Of a stretch of DNA of 64,000 nt, positions 51,416-59,902 are shown one piece after another. A program made the translations under genes and the position numbers. Under the pieces are notes generated by a model. The model did not search any database and had not been told where the DNA came from. It saw only the letters and a list, made by a program, of their open reading frames with translations. Source of the stretch: a candidate division NC10 bacterium CSP1-5. GTDB taxonomy: Bacteria > Methylomirabilota > Methylomirabilia > Methylomirabilales > CSP1-5. Position 1 is the first letter of the stretch; every line of letters begins with the position of its first letter. The DNA lies in contig LDXR01000005.1 in NCBI GenBank assembly GCA_001443495.1, positions 68,696 through 132,695 of the forward strand. Direction: 5' to 3'.

Positions 51416-52354
51416 ATGGCGGAACCGCACGTCCCCAAGAGCTGCGAGTCTCCCCGACTGAGCAACCTCCACGGGATGTTTTTGCTCATTCTCCTCCTGC
51501 TGTATGGAGAGGCGGAGGCCGCCCACAAGGTTGCCCACTGCCGGCCCCTCCCCGCGGATGCGGCCTTCCCCTCAGATTTTCCGGCCCTGCAGGATCAGGA
51601 ATGGGGCTACCGTCTCGGCGGATGGGGCGGCCTTCCCAAGGGGCGCCCGGTGCGCCGGCGTCCTGTCATCTTCATCCACGGCAATACCCGTGATGCCACT
51701 GACTGGGATGAACCGGGGCGCAGTGTGAAGAAACGCTTCCTGGATGCCGGCTATTCCCCGCAAGAGCTCTGGGCCATCTCGTACAGCGGGAAGAGCACCA
51801 AGGACCGCCCGCCGGGCTCACAGTGCGTGACTGACAACCGGACCAACATTCCGGACCTGGCCGCGTTCGTGAAGGGGGTTCTGGCCTATACGGGGGCCGC
51901 AAAGGTGGACCTCATCGCCCATTCCCTGGGGGTGACGATTGCCCGGGGCATGCTGGCACAGCACCCGGAGCTGGCCCGGATCGTCGAGCATTTTGTGGCC
52001 ATCGCCGGCCCGAACCACGGGACGACGGTCTGCCGGCGGCTGTGGTTGGTCTGGATCATCGGGTGGAGGGACCATATGGGATGCGACGAGTTGGTACCGG
52101 GGTCGGCCTGGTTACACAGCCTGAATGGTCCGAACGCTGAGAAAGAGGCGCCCGGCCCGACGCGGGTTCTGACCATTTATGATGGGACAGGGGCCGACAT
52201 CCTCTACCTCCCCTGGCTGTTGGGGTGGCCGGTGCGGGACCAGGACAGTCCGGCACTCAAAGGGGCACAGAACGTGAAGATGCCGGGGCTGACCCACGAT
52301 GAACTCAGGACAAGTGATGATGCCGTCTCCGCCTACCTCCGCTTTGTCAATTAG
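51416..52354 (+). CDS. secreted alpha/beta-hydrolase, class 2 lipase-like
   Basis: A 312-residue esterase or lipase: signal-like segment MFLLILLLLYGEAEAAH, then PVIFIHGNTRDATDWDEPG (oxyanion-hole region), ISYSGKST, the nucleophile elbow LIAHSLGVTIARG, VLTIYDGTGADIL (candidate Asp) and GLTHDELRTS (candidate His). The pattern fits the EstA/LipB class. The exact start is uncertain: ATG 51416 is used, while ATG 51476 would start at the signal peptide and GTG 51407 precedes it. Confidence 0.85.
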   Translation: MAEPHVPKSCESPRLSNLHGMFLLILLLLYGEAEAAHKVAHCRPLPADAAFPSDFPALQDQEWGYRLGGWGGLPKGRPVRRRPVIFIHGNTRDATDWDEPGRSVKKRFLDAGYSPQELWAISYSGKSTKDRPPGSQCVTDNRTNIPDLAAFVKGVLAYTGAAKVDLIAHSLGVTIARGMLAQHPELARIVEHFVAIAGPNHGTTVCRRLWLVWIIGWRDHMGCDELVPGSAWLHSLNGPNAEKEAPGPTRVLTIYDGTGADILYLPWLLGWPVRDQDSPALKGAQNVKMPGLTHDELRTSDDAVSAYLRFVN

Positions 52355-52410
52355 CTCCTCACCTCCTGGCATACCATTTGCAAACCCCCACAGCGAGCCA
52401 GGGGGACTCT

Positions 52411-53151
52411 ATGCGGAACCGGCCAATCTTGCTGATTGACGACGATCCTCAGTCATGCGAACTGGTCACCGCTATTCTCAGCATCGCCGATTTCGAGGTC
52501 CTCTCGGCTCCCGATGGCCTCTCAGGAATCGAACTGGCGCGCACGGCCCAACCCATCGCAATCATCTTGGATATGATGATGCCCGGTATGGACGGTATCA
52601 GCACATTGCAGCGCCTGAGACGGGACCCCGTTCTTAAGGGTATCCCTGTGGTCGGCATCACAGCCTCAACGGACCTCACGTATACCGAGAAGGCCTTTCG
52701 CGCTGGCGCCCAGTTCTTCTTGCCAAAGCCTTTTCGTGCGGCAAGCCTGCTCCGTGTGGTGGAGCTGGCAGAAGACTTGGCTCTACGCGATACCCCGATG
52801 CACCGTCGTCGCCGCCACCCCCGTCACCTGGCAGAGGTCCCCGTGTCCTGCTTTATCAGCGGGCATCTAAGCAAGGCCTCGGAACTCAAGGGGAAAACGG
52901 GCAACGTCAGCCTTGGCGGACTCCTGGTCTTGTTACCAGAAACGCTGGCGCCTGGGACCCCCCTTCAGCTCGGGCTGGGACTCCCCGACGGCCCAATCAC
53001 CGCCCGAGGCAGAGTGATGTGGCGGGATCCGAAACCAATCGGCGAGGGGAGATTTCACCACGGGGTTCGACTTTTGGGCTTCAAAGACGATGGTGGCCTC
53101 GGTCAATATACGGGCTACCTCGACCAGTTAGAAGTAGGGCGCACTGCGTAA
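52411..53151 (+). CDS. response regulator with PilZ output domain
   Basis: A 246-residue protein: receiver domain (about 1-125: PILLIDDDPQSCELV, phospho-Asp in IILDMMMPGMDG, Lys in FLPKPFRAAS) followed by a PilZ domain with the c-di-GMP motif RRRRHPRH and GNVSLGGLLVL. It links phosphorylation input to cyclic-di-GMP binding, as in several surface-behaviour regulators. ATG 52411 has GGGGGA upstream. No kinase is adjacent. Confidence 0.9.
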   Translation: MRNRPILLIDDDPQSCELVTAILSIADFEVLSAPDGLSGIELARTAQPIAIILDMMMPGMDGISTLQRLRRDPVLKGIPVVGITASTDLTYTEKAFRAGAQFFLPKPFRAASLLRVVELAEDLALRDTPMHRRRRHPRHLAEVPVSCFISGHLSKASELKGKTGNVSLGGLLVLLPETLAPGTPLQLGLGLPDGPITARGRVMWRDPKPIGEGRFHHGVRLLGFKDDGGLGQYTGYLDQLEVGRTA

Positions 53152-53154
53152 CCT

Positions 53155-53325
53155 TCAGGCCCTCGCCACTCTGTCTCTCGGCATGAGCAAAAAACCCGCC
53201 CATTGATCGAGTGTCACCGATGACACGACCTTCAGTGATGCCTTTTCCAGCAGGCTCAAGAATTCGGATTGGGCAACTGCGGGCACCCCTGATATGACGA
53301 TGTGACCATCCGGCTGAGCGCGTGC
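53155..53325 (-). pseudogene. C-terminal remnant of a class I methyltransferase (PrmA-like)
   Basis: Not in the ORF track. Reading the minus strand from the end of the transketolase gene gives DGHIVISGVPAVAQSEFLSLLEKASLKVVSSVTLDQWAGFLLMPRDRVARA and a stop at 53157-53155. The HIVISGV... W-x-LLMPR layout is the tail of PrmA-type SAM methyltransferases. No start codon or SAM-binding part is present, so it reads as a truncated leftover. Confidence 0.5.
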
Positions 53326-53339
53326 CCTCAATGCGGACC

Positions 53340-54281
53340 TTACTTCGTCTTCAGCAGCTTTTTGGCCTCGGCGACGATATTGTCGATTGACAGGCCGAAC
53401 TTCTTGTACAGAGCCACCGGGTCTCCCGATTCCCCGAAATCGCGCACCGCGATCCGCCGGACCACTCCCTCGCCCCGTTCGGCCACCACCTCGCAGACGG
53501 CGCCTCCGAGCCCACCGTGAAGGCCGTGATCCTCGACCGTCAGGATCCGTCCCGAGCGCTGGACGCTGTCGAGAACCAGCTCTTCGTCGATGGGTTTGAG
53601 GGTGTGGATGTTGACCGCCCGCACATCGAGACCCTGGCTTCTCAACTCGCGCGCGGCCTCTCGCGCGTTATGAACGGTGCCGCCGGTGGCCATGATCGTC
53701 AGGTCCCGCCCCTCGCCCCGAGCGGCATCTACGATCACCCCTTTTCCGAACTCAAAGCGGTAGTCAGGTGGATTGACGTCCTCCACCTTCTGGCGGGTCA
53801 AGCGCAGGAACACCGGGCCCTCGTGCTCCACGATGTATTCCACGGCCCTTTCGGTCTCGATCGCATCACCGGGCTGGATCACGCTCATATTGGGAAGTGA
53901 CCGCATGAGGGCGATGTCCTCGAGGCCCATCTGGCTGTACCCGTCCTCGCCGATGCCTATCCCGGCATGGGTCCCCACGATCTTCACGTTGGCGTGGTTG
54001 TATGCCACCGAAACGCGAATCGTCTCGAAACGCCCCGCCACAAAGATCGCGAAGGTGCAGATAAACGGGATCCAGCCCTCGAGCGCCAGGCCGGCCCCGA
54101 TCCCGATCATATTGGCCTCGGCGACCCCCACGTTGAATGATCGGTCAGGGTACTTCTCGACGAACTTCACCGTGTTGGTGGACTTGCCCAGGTCGGCATT
54201 GATGACGACGACCCGATCGTTCTTGGCGGCGACCTTGAGCAGGGCCTCGCCGAAGGCTACGCGGGTTGCCTTCCCACCCAT
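53340..54281 (-). CDS. transketolase, C-terminal subunit (split form)
   Basis: A 313-residue protein covering the pyrimidine-binding and C-terminal domains of transketolase/DXS-like enzymes: VVVINADLGKSTNT, RSFNVGVAEANMIGIGAGLALEGWIPFICTFAIFVAG, HAGIGIGEDGYSQMGLEDIALMRSLPNMSVIQPGDAIE, ILTVEDHGLHGGLGGAVCE. The TPP-binding N-terminal half is the separate gene at 54405-55253. Split transketolases are common in non-model bacteria, and a DXS-like or other 2-keto transfer cannot be excluded. Confidence 0.92.
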   Translation of the reverse strand: MGGKATRVAFGEALLKVAAKNDRVVVINADLGKSTNTVKFVEKYPDRSFNVGVAEANMIGIGAGLALEGWIPFICTFAIFVAGRFETIRVSVAYNHANVKIVGTHAGIGIGEDGYSQMGLEDIALMRSLPNMSVIQPGDAIETERAVEYIVEHEGPVFLRLTRQKVEDVNPPDYRFEFGKGVIVDAARGEGRDLTIMATGGTVHNAREAARELRSQGLDVRAVNIHTLKPIDEELVLDSVQRSGRILTVEDHGLHGGLGGAVCEVVAERGEGVVRRIAVRDFGESGDPVALYKKFGLSIDNIVAEAKKLLKTK

Positions 54282-54297
54282 GGTTCACTCCTCTAAG

Positions 54298-54404
54298 ATT
54301 CGATAACCGATGTCCGATGACCGACGACGAGGTCATGCGTGTCCAGTCACCACTCACGACTCCCTGGTGGTCGGTTAACGGTCATCGGTGAACGGTCGGC
54401 GCCG
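54298..54404. repeat. intergenic repeat of the GACCGATnACCGTTAACCG family
   Basis: CCGATGTCCGATGACCGACG and GGTCGGTTAACGGTCATCGGTGAACGGTCGG form an imperfect inverted repeat between the two transketolase subunits. It matches the element at 10484-10556. Confidence 0.6.
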
Positions 54405-55253
54405 CTATAGCGGCGCGGCCAGGATTTCCTGGACGGCGCGCTCAGCCTCTTCCCGAGTGGGCGCCTTGCCATGCCACTCGGGATTGTTCTCCATAAAGGA
54501 GACGCCCTTCCCCTTCACGGTCCCAGCGATGATGACAGACGGCTTTCCCTTGACCCCCTCGACATCCTCCAGCGCCTGCACCACCTCTGAGATCTCGTGC
54601 CCATTCACCTGGATCACGTGCCAGCCAAACGCCTCCCACTTGGCGCGGAAAGGTTCAAGGCTCAGGGTCCGCTCCACAAAGTCGTCGTTCTGGATCCTGT
54701 TTTGATCGACGATCGCGCAGAGGTTGTCCAGCCTGTATTTCGGGGCGAGCATCGCCGCCTCCCAGACCTGGCCCGCCTGACACTCTCCATCCCCAAGCAA
54801 CGGGTAGACCCGGTGCGCCTTCCTGGCCAACCGTCCCGCCAGCGCCATGCCGATGGCGATAGAAAGGCCCTGCCCAAGAGAGCCGGTGGCCGCCTCGATG
54901 CCGGGCACCCGCCGATCCGGTGGGCCAGGATACGGGTGGCCTTGGAGGCGGCTCCCCAGCTTTCTGAAGGTGAAAAGCTCCTCCTGTGGGATATAGCCGG
55001 CCTTGGCCAAAGTGGCATAGTAGATAGCAGTGCAATGCCCCTTGGAAAGGATAAAACGGTCCCGGTCAGACCAGAAGGGGTCATCGGGGCGGTGGCGCAT
55101 CTTGTGGAAAAACAGCGCGGTAATGATCTCGACGGCAGAGAGGGAGCCGCCGGGATGGCCCGATCCGGCCTCGGTGAGTATCCGGATCACATCCACTCGG
55201 AGCTCTTGGGCAATCTTTTTCAGGCGCTGGATATCCGCGGCCACCTGGGGCAT
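54405..55253 (-). CDS. transketolase, N-terminal subunit (split form)
   Basis: A 282-residue TPP-binding half: LRVDVIRILTEAGSGHPGGSLSAVEIITALFFHKMRH, RFILSKGHCTAIYYATLAKAGYI, GSLGQGLSIAIGMALAGRLARK, PLLGDGECQAGQVWEAAM (Mg/TPP GDGE). ATG 55253 begins the fold behind GGAGGG. The TTG-started leader in the track is dropped. It precedes the C-terminal subunit by about 123 bp, a gap filled by a repeat. Confidence 0.92.
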   Translation of the reverse strand: MPQVAADIQRLKKIAQELRVDVIRILTEAGSGHPGGSLSAVEIITALFFHKMRHRPDDPFWSDRDRFILSKGHCTAIYYATLAKAGYIPQEELFTFRKLGSRLQGHPYPGPPDRRVPGIEAATGSLGQGLSIAIGMALAGRLARKAHRVYPLLGDGECQAGQVWEAAMLAPKYRLDNLCAIVDQNRIQNDDFVERTLSLEPFRAKWEAFGWHVIQVNGHEISEVVQALEDVEGVKGKPSVIIAGTVKGKGVSFMENNPEWHGKAPTREEAERAVQEILAAPL

Positions 55254-55480
55254 GCACCCTCCGAAAAATCCGTCCAATTGTCTCCACGAGGCTCTGCGAT
55301 GTCAACCAAAAATGAGTAGAAGGTTGCGGGGCCTGCCCCAATTTGTTACGCTAGTGCCGTTCCAACTCGCTGAGCCGCATGTGACCCGGCTGCCTTACTG
55401 CAACGGGTGTCGGCGTGTGCGGCGCAAAGGTGGGCACGCAGAGTTGGCACGGACCGAGCTTCAAGAACCGACGGGGAGAG

Positions 55481-56017
55481 ATGATGGCCATCCTGAAGAT
55501 CGCCCAGATGGGGAATCCGGTGCTCCGCCGCAAGGCCGACCCCGTGCCGGTCAAATCGATCAAGTCGCCGATGGTGCAGAGATTCATCGACGACCTGGTC
55601 GAGACCATGCGAGAGTACCACGGGGTTGGGCTGGCCGCGCCGCAGGTCCATGAATCCCTCCAGGTCCTGGTCATCGAGGCTCAGGAAAACCCTCGCTATC
55701 CTCAGGTTCCCAATATCCCCCTCACCGTCCTCATCAATCCCACGGTAGAGCTGGTGAGCCAGGACATGGAACAGGACTGGGAGGGGTGTCTCAGCATCCC
55801 CGACATCCGCGGAAAGGTCCCCCGGCATCGCGAGGTGCGGGTGCGGGCCTACGACCGGGAGGGGAAACCGCTTGATTTTTCCGCCAAGGACTTCTTCGCC
55901 CGCGTGATCCAGCATGAATCCGATCACCTGCAGGGCATCCTCTTTTTGGACCGCATGCCGAGACTCGACACGCTGACCTATCTGGCGGAGTATCAGCGGT
56001 ACTGGGTCAAGGAATAG
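55481..56017 (+). CDS. def: peptide deformylase
   Basis: Removes the formyl group from nascent N-formyl-Met chains. The three metal motifs are all present: GVGLAAPQVHE, EGCLSIP and IQHESDHLQG (metal ligands Cys, His, His). About 178 residues, normal length. ATG 55481 with GGGGAG close upstream is used; ATG 55484 is equally possible. A degenerate receiver gene follows, where fmt is often found. Confidence 0.95.
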   Translation: MMAILKIAQMGNPVLRRKADPVPVKSIKSPMVQRFIDDLVETMREYHGVGLAAPQVHESLQVLVIEAQENPRYPQVPNIPLTVLINPTVELVSQDMEQDWEGCLSIPDIRGKVPRHREVRVRAYDREGKPLDFSAKDFFARVIQHESDHLQGILFLDRMPRLDTLTYLAEYQRYWVKE

Positions 56018-56031
56018 GGTGGGAGCCCCCC

Positions 56032-56457
56032 ATGGGACAGGACGGCAAGACGATCCTCGCCTTTGTTCCGGATCTCTTCTTTTCCACCAAGATCCAGGAT
56101 ACGGCGAAACATCTGGGCCATACCGCAACGATCTCTCGCACACCCGATGATTTCGTCCGAAAGGCCCAGGAGCTCTCCCCGGCCCTGCTGATCGTGGACC
56201 TGACCGCAGAGGGCACGAGCCTCGAAGAGCTCCTGATGCAGGTTCGGCGGGAGATCCAGGCTTCCCCCATTCCACTCCTGGCCTTTACCACCCATGCCGC
56301 CTGGAAGCAGACGGCACCGCTCCATCGCCTCTGCGATCAGGTCGTGACCAAAGAGGCCCTCGCCCGCGACCTTGCCGCCCTCCTGGGGAAACACCTGGGC
56401 GGAGAGACAAAGGAATCGGGGACGGCACACCATGGCACACCGAAGTCCCCTCGATAA
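56032..56457 (+). CDS. degenerate receiver-like protein
   Basis: A 141-residue protein with a receiver-domain outline: ILAFVPDLFFSTKIQDTAKHLGH, ALLIVDLTAEGTSLEELL, IPLLAFTTHAAWKQTAPLH, DQVVTKEALARDLAALL. The acidic metal pocket expected after beta-1 is missing (FVPDL instead of a DD pair), although the central Asp position is kept. Phosphorylation is therefore doubtful, and it may be a protein-protein adaptor. It lies 14 bp after def and overlaps ygfZ by 26 bp. Confidence 0.75.
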   Translation: MGQDGKTILAFVPDLFFSTKIQDTAKHLGHTATISRTPDDFVRKAQELSPALLIVDLTAEGTSLEELLMQVRREIQASPIPLLAFTTHAAWKQTAPLHRLCDQVVTKEALARDLAALLGKHLGGETKESGTAHHGTPKSPR

Positions 56458-57514
56458 TCTCCACCGCTCTCTCGGAGCAATCCTCCAGGAGGAGGGAGGA
56501 TGGGAGCTGCCGGTGCGATACCGGGACCCGATCGAAGAACATCGGGCCGTCCGGGAAAGGGTCGGCCTCATCGACCTTGCCTTCCGGACCTTGATACGCG
56601 TGACCGGCACGGAGCGGATCCGGTTCCTGAACGGCATGCTCAGCAACGACATCGCTCAGCTCGAGGAGGGGAAAGGGTGCTACGCGTGTCTCCTCAATCC
56701 GCAGGGAAAGATTCTGGCCGACGTGAATGTCATCGCCCTGTCCGACTGCCACCTTCTCGAGATTGACGCTCGTTGGAAAGAGGGGGCCCTGGACCACCTG
56801 AATAAATATGTCATCGCGGATGACGTCGCCTTCCAGGAACTGACGGACGACGTCCTGCTGGCCCTGCAGGGACCCGGCTCACCGACTCTTCTGGAGCGCC
56901 TCGCACCCGGCATCATCCCGCCGGCAGCGGAGCACCAGTCAACCCAAGTCACCATCGACGGCCACCCATGTCGGCTCACCCGGGCTTCGATGACAGGCGA
57001 GGAGGGATACACGCTCGCCACCTCCGTGAAGGGGGCCGGCTCCCTGTGGCAGGCCCTTCACGCGGCGGGTGCGACCCCGGTCGGCATGGCCGCCTTGAAT
57101 ACCCTGCGCCTGGAGGCCGGGATCCCCTGGTTCGGCGTGGACTTTGACGAGGGAAACTTCCCGCAAGAGGCGGGGATCGAGGATAAAGCGGTCAGCTTCA
57201 CCAAGGGGTGTTACATCGGGCAGGAGTTTGTCATCCGGATCGCCCATCGGGGGCACGTCAACCGGCGCATCGCCGGTTTCGCCGTAGAGCGCGAACCGAT
57301 TCCCCGCCCGCGGGACCGGATCCTGCATGACGACAAAGAGGTCGGGCGCATCACGAGCGCCGCCTCGTCCCCCACTCTGGGAAAGATCATTGCCCTGGGG
57401 ATGCTCCGGCGTGAATGGCAGGCGCCTGGAACGGTTCTTCAGATTAACAGCCAGGACGGGTCAGTTCCGGCCCGGGTGACCCCCCTCCCCTTCTACCGGC
57501 GCCCCAGTGGTTGA
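56432..57514 (+). CDS. ygfZ: tRNA-modifying / Fe-S-cluster assembly protein YgfZ
   Basis: A 360-residue GcvT-fold folate-binding protein: YRDPIEEHRAVRERVGLIDLAF, GTERIRFLNGMLSNDIAQLEEGKGCYACLLNPQGKILADV, and the diagnostic KGCYIGQE near residue 250. YgfZ helps maintain Fe-S enzymes such as MiaB and other radical SAM proteins. ATG 56432 begins the conserved part; the track's extra leader lies in the receiver-like gene's coding region. Confidence 0.93.
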   Translation: MAHRSPLDNLHRSLGAILQEEGGWELPVRYRDPIEEHRAVRERVGLIDLAFRTLIRVTGTERIRFLNGMLSNDIAQLEEGKGCYACLLNPQGKILADVNVIALSDCHLLEIDARWKEGALDHLNKYVIADDVAFQELTDDVLLALQGPGSPTLLERLAPGIIPPAAEHQSTQVTIDGHPCRLTRASMTGEEGYTLATSVKGAGSLWQALHAAGATPVGMAALNTLRLEAGIPWFGVDFDEGNFPQEAGIEDKAVSFTKGCYIGQEFVIRIAHRGHVNRRIAGFAVEREPIPRPRDRILHDDKEVGRITSAASSPTLGKIIALGMLRREWQAPGTVLQINSQDGSVPARVTPLPFYRRPSG

Positions 57515-57630
57515 CCTGTGTTGGGGTGGAGGGACCAGAGGTATCCAACTAGCTGCCACGTGCGTCTAAGGAGTGCAGGCCAAGAGCTGACTGCCGGAGG
57601 CTGACCGCCTCCGTTCGCGAGGAGTAAGCC

Positions 57631-58611
57631 ATGCACTACCTGCGTAGGCCCGGTTGGGCGATTCCGGAGCACGAAGCGACGCCCGAGGCGGTGTTCATGG
57701 ACCGCCGCCGGTTCCTAAAGGGTGCTCTAGGGGTGCTCGCCGGGGGCATTGCCGGGGGCATCCCCCTGGCTGGCGCCGCCGAGAAGACGGCCGAGGAGCC
57801 AGCGGATAGGACCCTGAATCTCTACCCCGCCAAACGGAATCCGAAGTTTACCCTTGACCGGCCGCTGACGCAGGAGTCGGTGGCCGCCACCTTCAACAAT
57901 TTCTACGAGTTTGGCGGGACGAAGACGATCCACTTCCTCGCCCAGCGGCTCAAGACGCGACCCTGGCAGGTGCGGGTGGGGGGTCTCGTCCGCAAGCCTA
58001 AGGTATACGACATCGACGACCTGATCCGTGCTATGCCCCTTGAAGAGCGTCTCTACCGCTTCCGCTGCGTCGAGGCGTGGGCGATGGCGGTGCCCTGGAC
58101 CGGCTTTTCCCTGTCCGCGCTGATCAAGGCCGTCGAGCCTACCAGCGAGGCCCGGTTCGTCAAGATGACCACATTTCTCGACCGAACGGTGGCGTTCGGG
58201 CAACTGCAGTTCTGGCACCCGTGGCCCTACGTTGAAGCGCTCACGTTGGACGAGGCGACGAACGAACTGGCGATCCTGGTGACCGGCGTGTACGGCAAGC
58301 CCCTGCCCAAGCAGCACGGCGCGCCCCTCCGCCTGATCACGCCGTGGAAGTATGGCTTTAAGAGCATCAAGTCCATCGTCGCCATCGAGTTCGTCAAAGA
58401 ACGGCCGAAGACCTTTTGGGAGACCGTGGGCCCCAGTGAGTACGGCTTTTGGGCGAACGTGAACCCCACCTTTCCCCACCCGCGCTGGTCCCAGGCGACC
58501 GAGCGACTGATCGACACCAACGAGGTCCGCCCCACCCAGATCTTCAACGGCTACGGCGAGTGGGTCGCCAAGCTCTACCCCGACCTCACCTCCCGCACCT
58601 ACTTCACGTAA
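57631..58611 (+). CDS. msrP: protein-methionine-sulfoxide reductase catalytic subunit MsrP
   Basis: Periplasmic molybdoenzyme repairing oxidised methionines. Tat signal DRRRFLKGALGVLAGGIAGG (about 23-45; YedY-type leaders have a similar N-terminal extension), the molybdenum-coordinating Cys in YRFRCVEAWAMAVPWTGF, and YGFKSIKSIVAIEFV at the cofactor site. Start ATG 57631 has AGGAG upstream. No msrQ heme partner is visible in the window. Confidence 0.93.
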   Translation: MHYLRRPGWAIPEHEATPEAVFMDRRRFLKGALGVLAGGIAGGIPLAGAAEKTAEEPADRTLNLYPAKRNPKFTLDRPLTQESVAATFNNFYEFGGTKTIHFLAQRLKTRPWQVRVGGLVRKPKVYDIDDLIRAMPLEERLYRFRCVEAWAMAVPWTGFSLSALIKAVEPTSEARFVKMTTFLDRTVAFGQLQFWHPWPYVEALTLDEATNELAILVTGVYGKPLPKQHGAPLRLITPWKYGFKSIKSIVAIEFVKERPKTFWETVGPSEYGFWANVNPTFPHPRWSQATERLIDTNEVRPTQIFNGYGEWVAKLYPDLTSRTYFT

Positions 58612-58643
58612 GCTCGCCTCAGTCAGCAGTCAGCGTCACGTCC

Positions 58644-58743
58644 AGGTTCCGGGGACCTTGACAAGGCCTCGGAAACGGCCGAGAATCCCCGCATTCCGTA
58701 CGAAGTCTCAGGCATATGCCGACCAGCCTCCTCAATAGTTGGG
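58644..58743 (+). repeat. direct repeat copy 1 (attC-like end)
   Basis: Shares about 80% identity by eye with 59903-60008, including GGGGACCTTGACAAGGCCT, GGAAAC, AGAATC, CCGCATTCCGT and CTCAGG. It ends in GTTGGGT (GTTRRRY). It holds CCTTGACAAGG and GGCATATGCC palindromes and TTGACA-N17-GAGAAT. Unlike a typical attC, no matching RYYYAAC was found at the left end. Confidence 0.6.
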
Positions 58744-58762
58744 TGCCAGTGCATTAGAGGCA

Positions 58763-59359
58763 ATGATGACGCGCCGAAACATTTACATCTTGTGCGGAAT
58801 AGTTGCCCTTCTCCTTATTATTATGGCTGCTGGTTTGATAGGCGGATGTACGAGCATGATTTTGCCTCGCTCGCCTTCACATGCAGAACTGGCTCGAGTT
58901 AGCAAGACTCGCTTTCATGTCTCCATCGGTGTAGAGAAAGACGAAAATCCATTGTATTCAGATAGGCTCGTCCAGGCCCTCCGACGTACTGGGTTGTTTA
59001 GTAGAGTTGAAAAGCTTGAGGACTTGCCACATGCCGATTTAGTTGCGCGGGTGAATCGACACATTTATGGTACAGCAACTCTCCCCATTCTCACAGGCTT
59101 GTCGCTTGGCTTCATCCCGACAGTGGTGAGTGAAGAATGGGGAGAGGTCTTCACTCTTCATGCCAATAATAAAGGCGGCTCCTCCGTTACAATCGATTTC
59201 ACTTACAGAGGCGCTACAGTTCTCGGGTGGGTTGCAGGCTTCTTGAACATCTCCTCCGACCGCACATCAACCGATCCGAGGAAGACGCAGCGATTTTATC
59301 AAGCGTTCGCATCTGTTATTTGTACCCAGGAAAGTGACATAAGACGCCTGATAGAATAG
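58763..59359 (+). CDS. hypothetical lipoprotein with low-GC codon use
   Basis: A 198-residue protein with signal YILCGIVALLLIIMAAGLIGG ending in a Cys (lipobox LIGGC), then HVSIGVEKDENPLYSDRLVQALRRTGLFSRVEKLEDLPHADLVARV. The pattern of two-strand repeats with a Ser/Thr-rich C terminus is not a family I can name. Codon use (many A/T-ending codons) differs from flanking genes. ATG 58763 lies 19 bp after a repeat ending in GTTGGGT. Confidence 0.7.
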   Translation: MMTRRNIYILCGIVALLLIIMAAGLIGGCTSMILPRSPSHAELARVSKTRFHVSIGVEKDENPLYSDRLVQALRRTGLFSRVEKLEDLPHADLVARVNRHIYGTATLPILTGLSLGFIPTVVSEEWGEVFTLHANNKGGSSVTIDFTYRGATVLGWVAGFLNISSDRTSTDPRKTQRFYQAFASVICTQESDIRRLIE

Positions 59360-59391
59360 CGGCGACACCGCCAGAAGGGAGGGCTCTGGTC

Positions 59392-59883
59392 ATGAGAGTC
59401 AGGTTTCCGGTTGTGGCTCTTGCCCTCCTGCTGATGCCGGTTTCAACGTGTTCGGACGGGCCGAAGCCCACCACCAGGAATCCGCCGGCGAGGCACGTCA
59501 TAGTCGCGCCGGAGCAACTGGTCTGGAAGTTGATCATACCCGGCACCGAGATGGCCGTCGTCTCTGGCAACCCAGACAAGAAGGGCGGCATGTATGTGAT
59601 CCGCATCCGTACCAAAGGCGAGGTCACGGTGCCACCGCATTGGCACCCGAGCGAGGAACACATTACGGTGCTGGAGGGCTCGTTCCTGATGGCTCACGGA
59701 GACAAATACGATGCCTCCAAGCTGGTCGAGCTGAAGCCCGGCGCGCACTCCATCGTGCCGGCGACGATGCGCCACTTTGGCTTTCACAAAGCCGGGAATG
59801 TGATCGAGGTCTTTGGAGAAGCACCGTTTGTCATCAACTGGGTGAATCCGGAGGACGACCCGAATAGACCCAAGGCCAAATGA
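59392..59883 (+). CDS. cupin-fold exported protein
   Basis: A 163-residue protein with signal RFPVVALALLLMPVSTC (possible lipoprotein Cys). The cupin motif is TVPPHWHPSEEHITVLEGSFLM and LVELKPGAHSIVPATMRHFGFHK, so two of the usual metal-binding His are in PHWH and a third in RHFGFHK. Secreted quercetinase- or pirin-like cupins are possible. Higher GC than the gene before it. Confidence 0.85.
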   Translation: MRVRFPVVALALLLMPVSTCSDGPKPTTRNPPARHVIVAPEQLVWKLIIPGTEMAVVSGNPDKKGGMYVIRIRTKGEVTVPPHWHPSEEHITVLEGSFLMAHGDKYDASKLVELKPGAHSIVPATMRHFGFHKAGNVIEVFGEAPFVINWVNPEDDPNRPKAK

Positions 59884-59902
59884 GAATCGGCCCGCAATGG
59901 CG

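Noticed and set aside
55444-55460. Sigma-54-like promoter before def (TTGGCACGGACCGAGCT)
   Set aside because: The GG-N10-GC spacing is right but the -12 box reads GAGC in place of TTGC. A housekeeping gene like def is an unlikely target, so I did not call it.
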